Source: Candidatus Pacearchaeota archaeon
Lineage (GTDB): Archaea; Nanobdellota; Nanobdellia; Pacearchaeales; GW2011-AR1
NCBI GenBank assembly: GCA_017608985.1
Contig: JAFCEV010000021.1
Coordinates: forward strand, 1-8,670
DNA: 8,670 nucleotides
Direction of reading: 5' to 3'
The notes below the pieces were generated by a model. The model searched no databases, was not told the origin of the DNA, and was given only the letters and a program-made list of their open reading frames with translations. A program made the position numbers and the translations under genes. Of this stretch, positions 4,990 to 8,670 are shown piece by piece (position 1 is the stretch's first letter; each line of letters opens with the position of its first letter).

Positions 4990-6534
4990 ATGAAATTTTT
5001 AGAAGAAATTACTCCGAGAGAATACCAACAGAGAATTTTTGAAAGTTGTGTGAAAAAGAACTGTTTAGTTGTGCTTCCGACAGGCTTGGGAAAAACCCTC
5101 ATTGCTCTGATGTTATCTATAAAAAGAATGGAGGAATTTCCAGGACAAAAAGTTGTTTTTCTTGCTCCAACAAAACCATTAGCAGAACAGCATCTGGAAT
5201 TTTTTAAAAAACATCTTCCAGAATTATTCGCTGATCTTCAATTATTCACAGGAGCTGTCAAAGCAGAAAAAAGAGAAAAAATCTGGAAAACGGCTGACAT
5301 AATTTTCTCAACGCCGCAGTGTGTAGCTAATGACTTAAAAAATAGATTATATAATTTAAGAGAAGTCTGTCTTCTCATAGAAGATGAAGCTCACAGGTGC
5401 ATAAAGAATTATGATTATAATTTTATAGCAAAAAAATATCAGGAGCAGGCAGAATATCCCAGAATTATTGGGTTGACAGCCTCACCCGGAAGCGAATCTT
5501 CAAAAATAAAGGAAATATGCAGAAATCTTTCTATAGAAACTGTGGAATTAAGGACAAGAGAGAGTGAAGATGTAAAACCCTTCCTTCAGGAACTGGAATT
5601 TGAAAAAATACTGATTAAATTTCCTCCTGAATTTGAAGAAATTAAGCATATTTTGTTAAAATTATTAAATAAATACATCACAGAATTGAAAAAGAGAAAG
5701 ATTTTGTGGGGTCTGCCGTCAAAAACAAAACTAATAGAACTTCAGAGAAAACTTGTGACAAGTTTAGGAAGAGGAAATAGAAATTTTAATTATATGCTCG
5801 GTGCAAGCGCTTGTGCTCAAGCAATAAAAATCCAACATGCACTTGAACTTTTAGAAACACAAACTCTTGCCAGTTTTAACAGATATATAAAAGAATTATT
5901 CGAACAAGCAACAAAAAAACAAAGCAAAGGAATCATAAAATTGGTCGCAAAACCTGAATTTAATTTTGTTTATATGCGCTCCTATGAACTTTTAACAAAA
6001 GGAAAAGAGCATCCTAAAATTGAAGAGAGTATAAAAATTGTGAAAAGAGAAATAAATGAAAATCTCAAAACAAAAATAATCGTTTTTACACAATTCAGGA
6101 ACACTGCTTCTGTGCTCTGCAAAAAACTTAATGAAGTAAATAAAATTCAGGCAAAAATTTTTGTGGGGCAGGCAAAAAAGAACGGTTCTGGAATGAGTCA
6201 AAAAGAGCAAAAACAAATTATAAATGAATTCTCAAAAGGAGAAATAAATGTCTTGTGTGCAACCTGCATAGCAGAAGAAGGACTGGATATTCCTGAAGTA
6301 AATGCTGTTATTTTTTATGAATCTGTTCCATCTGCAATAAGAGCTATTCAGAGAGCAGGAAGGACAGCAAGATTAATGAAAGGAAAACTGATTCTCCTTA
6401 TAACAAAAAAAACAATGGATGAAGCATTTTATTATGTCTCAAGAAACAAGGAAAAAAGGATGAAAACGGCAATAGATAAAATCAAAAATGATTTAACAAA
6501 TAAAAAATTAGATTTTCAGGAAAAATTAGAATGA
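4990..6534 (+). CDS. hef: Hef-type superfamily 2 DEAH helicase (stand-alone helicase half of Hef)
   Basis: The 514-aa protein carries all SF2 motifs of the Hef/FANCM/MPH1 group: Q-motif region TPREYQ (8-13), motif I LPTGLGKT (29-36), Ia APTKPLAEQH (59-68), TPQ (108-110), motif II DEAH (132-135), motif III TASPG (163-167), motif IV IVFTQF (364-369), motif V with AEEGLDIPEV (428-437) and motif VI QRAGRTAR (454-461). Residues about 190-345 between the two RecA domains are the helical insert typical of this group. The family unwinds forks and other branched DNA and processes stalled forks with ATP. Euryarchaeal Hef is usually one protein with a C-terminal XPF nuclease; here the chain stops after the helicase and the nuclease follows in a second frame, overlapping by ATGA. 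The two together (740 aa) match the usual fused length, so they very likely work as a complex. Confidence 0.93.
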   Translation: MKFLEEITPREYQQRIFESCVKKNCLVVLPTGLGKTLIALMLSIKRMEEFPGQKVVFLAPTKPLAEQHLEFFKKHLPELFADLQLFTGAVKAEKREKIWKTADIIFSTPQCVANDLKNRLYNLREVCLLIEDEAHRCIKNYDYNFIAKKYQEQAEYPRIIGLTASPGSESSKIKEICRNLSIETVELRTRESEDVKPFLQELEFEKILIKFPPEFEEIKHILLKLLNKYITELKKRKILWGLPSKTKLIELQRKLVTSLGRGNRNFNYMLGASACAQAIKIQHALELLETQTLASFNRYIKELFEQATKKQSKGIIKLVAKPEFNFVYMRSYELLTKGKEHPKIEESIKIVKREINENLKTKIIVFTQFRNTASVLCKKLNEVNKIQAKIFVGQAKKNGSGMSQKEQKQIINEFSKGEINVLCATCIAEEGLDIPEVNAVIFYESVPSAIRAIQRAGRTARLMKGKLILLITKKTMDEAFYYVSRNKEKRMKTAIDKIKNDLTNKKLDFQEKLE

Positions 6535-7211
6535 AACAAATATTTGACATCTTTCAAAAAAGAAAAATAAAACAAAAAGAAATTAAAAAACCAAAAATAA
6601 TTGTGGATTACAGGGAAAAAAATTCCCTCGTCGCATCTGAATTAATAAATTTGGGGATGGAAATTAAATTTAGAGAATTAAAAGTCGCAGATTATATTGT
6701 AAAGGATGTTGCAATTGAAAGAAAAACAATTAATGATTTTATTAGTTCAATGATAAACAAGAGGCTTTTTAATCAAATCCAAGAATTGCAGCAATATAAA
6801 AATAGATTATTAATCGTCGAAGGAATTGATGAGCAAGAACTTTATAGCGACGATGAATTGGGTGTGAATGGGAATGCCATCAGGGGTTTTCTGTTATCAA
6901 TTCTTCTCAAATACAACATTCCAATAATCTTCACAAAAAATTATCAAGACAGTGCAAGATTTATTTCTGTGCTTGCAAAAAAACAAACAAAAGAACTTCC
7001 TCTGAAAGCAAAAAAAAGAATTTTGAATAAAAAAGAACAACTTCAATTTATTATTGAAGGTTTTCCTGGAATAGGTCCAAAAACAGCTCAAAAACTTTTA
7101 AAAAAATTCAGGACAATTCAAAATATAATCAATGCTTCTGAAACAGAACTTAGGAAAATTATAGGTAAAAAAGCTGATGTTATAATAAATTTAAGAAAAA
7201 TGAATTATTAA
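6531..7211 (+). CDS. XPF/MUS81-family structure-specific endonuclease with (HhH)2 (nuclease half of Hef)
   Basis: The 226-aa protein has the ERCC4 nuclease fold: VDYREK (25-30) with acidic Asp26 and Glu29, the signature ERKTINDF (63-70; ERKxxxD with Asp69), and LLIVEG (93-98). Residues about 172-220 are a tandem helix-hairpin-helix domain: GFPGIGPKTAQKLL (177-190), then SETELRKIIGKKADVI (203-218). Catalytic residues appear intact. Such enzymes cut 3'-flap, fork and nicked four-way substrates near the branch, usually as dimers through the HhH region. The first 20 residues are very basic and correspond to the linker of fused Hef. The ATG overlaps the helicase stop codon (ATGA, 6531-6534), so expression is probably translationally coupled. 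A canonical archaeal XPF is an alternative name, but the preceding helicase makes split Hef the better reading. Confidence 0.92.
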   Translation: MKQIFDIFQKRKIKQKEIKKPKIIVDYREKNSLVASELINLGMEIKFRELKVADYIVKDVAIERKTINDFISSMINKRLFNQIQELQQYKNRLLIVEGIDEQELYSDDELGVNGNAIRGFLLSILLKYNIPIIFTKNYQDSARFISVLAKKQTKELPLKAKKRILNKKEQLQFIIEGFPGIGPKTAQKLLKKFRTIQNIINASETELRKIIGKKADVIINLRKMNY

Positions 7212-7416
7212 TTCCTTGGGAATTTTTTGAGAAAATAACCTACATCTATTTCATATCCTTTTTTACTCAGTAAAATCTCAATGTTCTCTTTTCTTTCTCT
7301 AAAATATTTCTGCATATAATCCTTCAGCAAAATTAAAATATCCTCTTCTGCCCCATATAATCTAATAATTTTTTGCAATTTCCTCCCCTAAAAATTTGCC
7401 TTCTTTTGGCAGTCAT
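7208..7416 (-). pseudogene. Small frame-disrupted gene of unknown function
   Basis: On the minus strand two frames read protein-like on either side of an A6 run (7374-7369). Before it one frame gives LPKEGKFLGEEIA; after it the shifted frame gives KIIRLYGAEEDILILLKDYM and continues through an acidic/basic amphipathic stretch to FLKKFPRN and a stop at 7208. Joined, they would make a roughly 70-residue soluble alpha-helical protein. The first frame lacks its own ATG: an ATG at 7416 is in a different frame, and TGA directly precedes the CTG at 7412. The intact pieces are a 56-codon reading from TTG at 7378, which has GGGGAGG just upstream, or 35 codons from ATG at 7315. This looks like a decayed or frameshifted small gene; a sequencing error in the homopolymer is possible. 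Its end overlaps the hef operon stop by 4 nt. I do not recognise the family. Confidence 0.4.
7210..7228 (+). terminator. Possible hairpin plus T-run terminator of the hef operon
   Basis: AATTCC (7210-7215) and GGAATT (7219-7224) form a 6-bp stem with a 3-nt loop. The descending arm runs into six T residues (7223-7228). It overlaps the nuclease stop codon. Archaeal termination needs mainly the U-tract, so the hairpin may be incidental. Confidence 0.35.
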
Positions 7417-7419
7417 TTA

Positions 7420-7433
7420 TTTGAATATTCAAA
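7420..7433. repeat. 14-bp perfect palindrome upstream of the frame-disrupted gene
   Basis: TTTGAATATTCAAA is a perfect palindrome that ends 4 bp before the ATG at 7416 on the minus strand, where an operator might lie. In sequence this AT-rich about one such palindrome per window is expected by chance, so this is only a candidate site. Confidence 0.25.
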
Positions 7434-7595
7434 AAATCAGAACAAAAAATAAAAACAAGTTTTTCTAATAAAACTTTTTCCATTAAAATACAAAAAAGAA
7501 TATTACATTTTTAAAAAATTAGTTAATTAAAATATATATTCAAGAAAAAATTATATAAATATGCAAAAACTATTATTTAAGGTTATTATTTCTTA
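7434..7595. other. AT-rich gene-free stretch
   Basis: This 162-bp stretch between the small broken gene and the end of thpR contains many A and T homopolymers and no supported coding frame on either strand. T-runs on the minus strand just after the thpR stop (for example GTTTTTG at 7569-7563) could end that transcript. No tRNA-like fold or longer repeat was seen. Confidence 0.5.
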
Positions 7596-8117
7596 TTATT
7601 CAAAAAAATATTCCTCAAGAATCACATATTTTGGACCTTCAGGAGTCAATTCAGATTTCATCAAATAGCATTTATCAACGACAAATTTAATACCAGGAAT
7701 TTTAATTTTTTTCAGTTCAGTTAAAAACTTTTTTCTATCCTCAATGTTTTTCACACGGGCAATTGTCAGATGGCTCATGAATCTTCTTTCAGGTTCGAAT
7801 AAATCTTTCAATTTGTCGTCAACAAGTTTTTGAATCTCATCACAATTAGTCAAATGTAGCCAAATTATCCTGATAAATTTCTCAGAAAAGACTCCAATTT
7901 CATTTACTTCAGCTTCAAATCCTTCAAATTTAATTTTTCTTAATCTTCTCTTTACTTCTTCAACTTTTTGTTCGTCAATCTCTCCTAAAAATTTTAAAGT
8001 TAAATGTAAATTCTCAAGTTCTGTTTTTTTACCATAGAATTCAGGCAATTTATTTTGAATTACTTTTATCTTTTCTTTAATTTCTTTTGGAAGATTTATT
8101 GAAATAAAGCATCTCAT
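7596..8117 (-). CDS. thpR: RNA 2',3'-cyclic phosphodiesterase (LigT/2H family)
   Basis: The protein (173 aa from ATG 8117) is a typical 2H phosphoesterase. It begins MRCFISINLP, the usual ThpR N-terminus, and has the two catalytic HxTx motifs: NLHLTL with His38/Thr40 and SHLTIA with His116/Thr118. Also present are the FLGEI block after the first motif and RIIWLHL (83-89). Length matches the family. The enzyme hydrolyses 2',3'-cyclic phosphate ends of RNA to 2'-phosphates and was first known for in vitro 2'-5' ligation of tRNA halves; its physiological substrate in archaea is not settled. A longer in-frame reading from 8186 adds 23 residues that overlap the upstream gene and do not belong to the family, so 8117 is preferred. 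It lies 40 bp downstream of a membrane-protein gene on the same strand. Confidence 0.93.
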   Translation of the reverse strand: MRCFISINLPKEIKEKIKVIQNKLPEFYGKKTELENLHLTLKFLGEIDEQKVEEVKRRLRKIKFEGFEAEVNEIGVFSEKFIRIIWLHLTNCDEIQKLVDDKLKDLFEPERRFMSHLTIARVKNIEDRKKFLTELKKIKIPGIKFVVDKCYLMKSELTPEGPKYVILEEYFFE

Positions 8118-8148
8118 CCTAAGTATATATAAAAAGTGACAGAAATAA

Positions 8149-8154
8149 TTTAAA
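8149..8154 (-). promoter_or_regulatory. Possible box A of thpR
   Basis: TTTAAA on the minus strand lies just before the stop of the upstream gene and is centred 34.5 bp before the thpR ATG, implying a leader of about 10 nt. A second AT-rich TTTATATATA at 8135-8125 is too close to the ATG to act alone. Readthrough from the upstream gene is the alternative. Confidence 0.3.
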
Positions 8155-8157
8155 AAA

Positions 8158-8487
8158 TTATCTAGAGGGGTATTTTCTAACAGCATAACCTCCAGGAGAA
8201 ATTCTCCTTTCAGGAGGCCTGCCTATTTCCCCGTGATGAACTACTGGCGGTCGTCCAGGAGCCCTCTTAGGCCCGGGTCTGTGTTCAGGAGGAATCCTTC
8301 TATCTGGTGCAGGAGGCATTCCTCTTCTTTTTTCTCTGCTGAATATTTTAAATAATACAATAATTATTACCAAAATTAAAAGAACTATTCCGGCAATTAA
8401 AGCTATTAAAAACCAATTAATTTCTCCTGTTTTGTTGCATTCAATTCCGCATTTACCGACGACTATTCCTTTCTTATTCCATTTCAA
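8158..8487 (-). CDS. 5'-truncated gene: Cys-rich ectodomain, one membrane helix, Pro/Arg-rich cytoplasmic tail
   Basis: The only canonical start is TTG at 8487 (109 aa), but the same frame is open back to 8562 and its codons look coding (LTHIEDDECSKEGEEDCVGY...), with no ATG, GTG or TTG before the TAG at 8565-8563. Across the whole frame there are five Cys (C-x7-C-x4-C-x15-C-x3-C), then one strong membrane helix (INWFLIALIAGIVLLILVII, continuing to FKIF; residues about 23-49 of the TTG version). A positively charged tail follows, full of Pro, Arg and Gly (51-109; PPAPDRRIPPEHRPGPKRAP). The charge pattern puts the tail in the cytoplasm and the Cys cluster outside. A membrane-anchored surface protein that has lost its signal peptide and N-terminus fits best; expression as a small protein from TTG is possible. 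I do not recognise the family. The tail is much more GC-rich than its surroundings, which its amino-acid content explains. Confidence 0.55.
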   Translation of the reverse strand: MKWNKKGIVVGKCGIECNKTGEINWFLIALIAGIVLLILVIIIVLFKIFSREKRRGMPPAPDRRIPPEHRPGPKRAPGRPPVVHHGEIGRPPERRISPGGYAVRKYPSR

Positions 8488-8633
8488 ATCACTTCCACAA
8501 GTATAACCAACACAATCCTCCTCTCCCTCCTTGGAGCATTCATCATCTTCTATATGAGTTAACTAAAAAATGATTAATTTGTCTAATTTAACATCCCAGA
8601 TATTTTTTCAAATTGTAATTAATAGTATTTAAC

Positions 8634-8654
8634 TTGCAAATTAAGGATTTGCAA
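8634..8654. repeat. Short perfect inverted repeat
   Basis: TTGCAAAT (8634-8641) and ATTTGCAA (8647-8654) are perfect 8-bp arms around a 5-nt spacer. They lie in the gene-free 108 bp at the right end (8563-8670), where stops fall in all frames. It could be a hairpin, an operator or chance. Confidence 0.35.
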
Positions 8655-8670
8655 TTCACATCTTAATAAT

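Noticed and set aside
6531..6557. QIFDIF at the nuclease N-terminus as a PCNA-interacting (PIP) motif
   Set aside because: The spacing from Gln to the hydrophobic and aromatic residues does not fit the Qxxhxxaa pattern.
8118..8186. N-terminal extension of ThpR starting at 8186
   Set aside because: The 23 extra residues are not part of the family; ThpR proteins begin at the MRCFISINLP equivalent, and the extension would overlap the upstream gene.
8194..8208. AGGAGAA-A-TTCTCCT interrupted palindrome
   Set aside because: It lies inside the coding sequence of the Pro/Arg/Gly-rich tail, where codon composition readily produces it, and the 1-nt loop is too small for a good hairpin.
1..8670. CRISPR array, insertion sequence, tRNA, rRNA or integrase
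   Set aside because: I looked for regularly spaced repeats, terminal inverted repeats with a transposase, cloverleaf folds and recombinase motifs and found none.

Overview
The window looks like a compact, AT-rich archaeal chromosome segment. The archaeal markers are a Hef-type helicase followed by an XPF-family nuclease, an archaeal FlaI/TadA-like secretion ATPase, a PRC-barrel mini-protein and ThpR. Most genes have a TTTAAA/TTTATA box A centred about 22-27 bp before the ATG, with no Shine-Dalgarno site, as in leaderless archaeal transcripts. Several short lineage-restricted membrane and coiled-coil proteins, and a Hef split into two genes, suggest a DPANN archaeon of the Pacearchaeota/Woesearchaeota type. 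That placement is an inference from protein style, not from a marker gene.

Layout, left to right. (1) 1-1283, minus: the N-terminal 427 residues of a type II/IV secretion ATPase that runs off the left edge. (2) 1412-2517, plus and divergent from the ATPase: two soluble coiled-coil proteins, the second with a Q/P/Y-rich linker containing a G7 tract. (3) 3925 down to 2518, minus: a PRC-barrel protein followed by two tandem, visibly paralogous five-helix membrane proteins; the last converges on the coiled-coil gene with no gap. (4) 4014-4884, plus: a site-2-protease-like membrane protein without its HExxH motif, then a tiny two-helix membrane protein. (5) 4990-7211, plus: the Hef helicase (514 aa) and XPF-type nuclease (226 aa), joined by an ATGA overlap. 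(6) 7208-7416, minus: a small frame-disrupted gene of unknown function, followed by AT-rich sequence. (7) 8117-7596, minus: ThpR (RNA 2',3'-cyclic phosphodiesterase). (8) 8487-8158, minus, with an open frame up to 8562: a 5'-truncated gene for a Cys-rich ectodomain, one membrane helix and a Pro/Arg-rich tail. The last ~110 bp hold no gene, only a short inverted repeat.

How the genes may work together. The helicase-nuclease pair is a stalled-fork and branched-DNA processing unit. The ATPase and the divergent coiled-coil proteins could belong to a pilus, archaellum or secretion machine, but only their position and general architecture suggest this. The PRC-barrel plus paired membrane proteins form a plausible membrane-associated operon of unknown job; haloarchaeal PRC-barrel proteins that act in cell division are one precedent. 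No tRNA, rRNA, CRISPR array, insertion sequence or integrase was seen.
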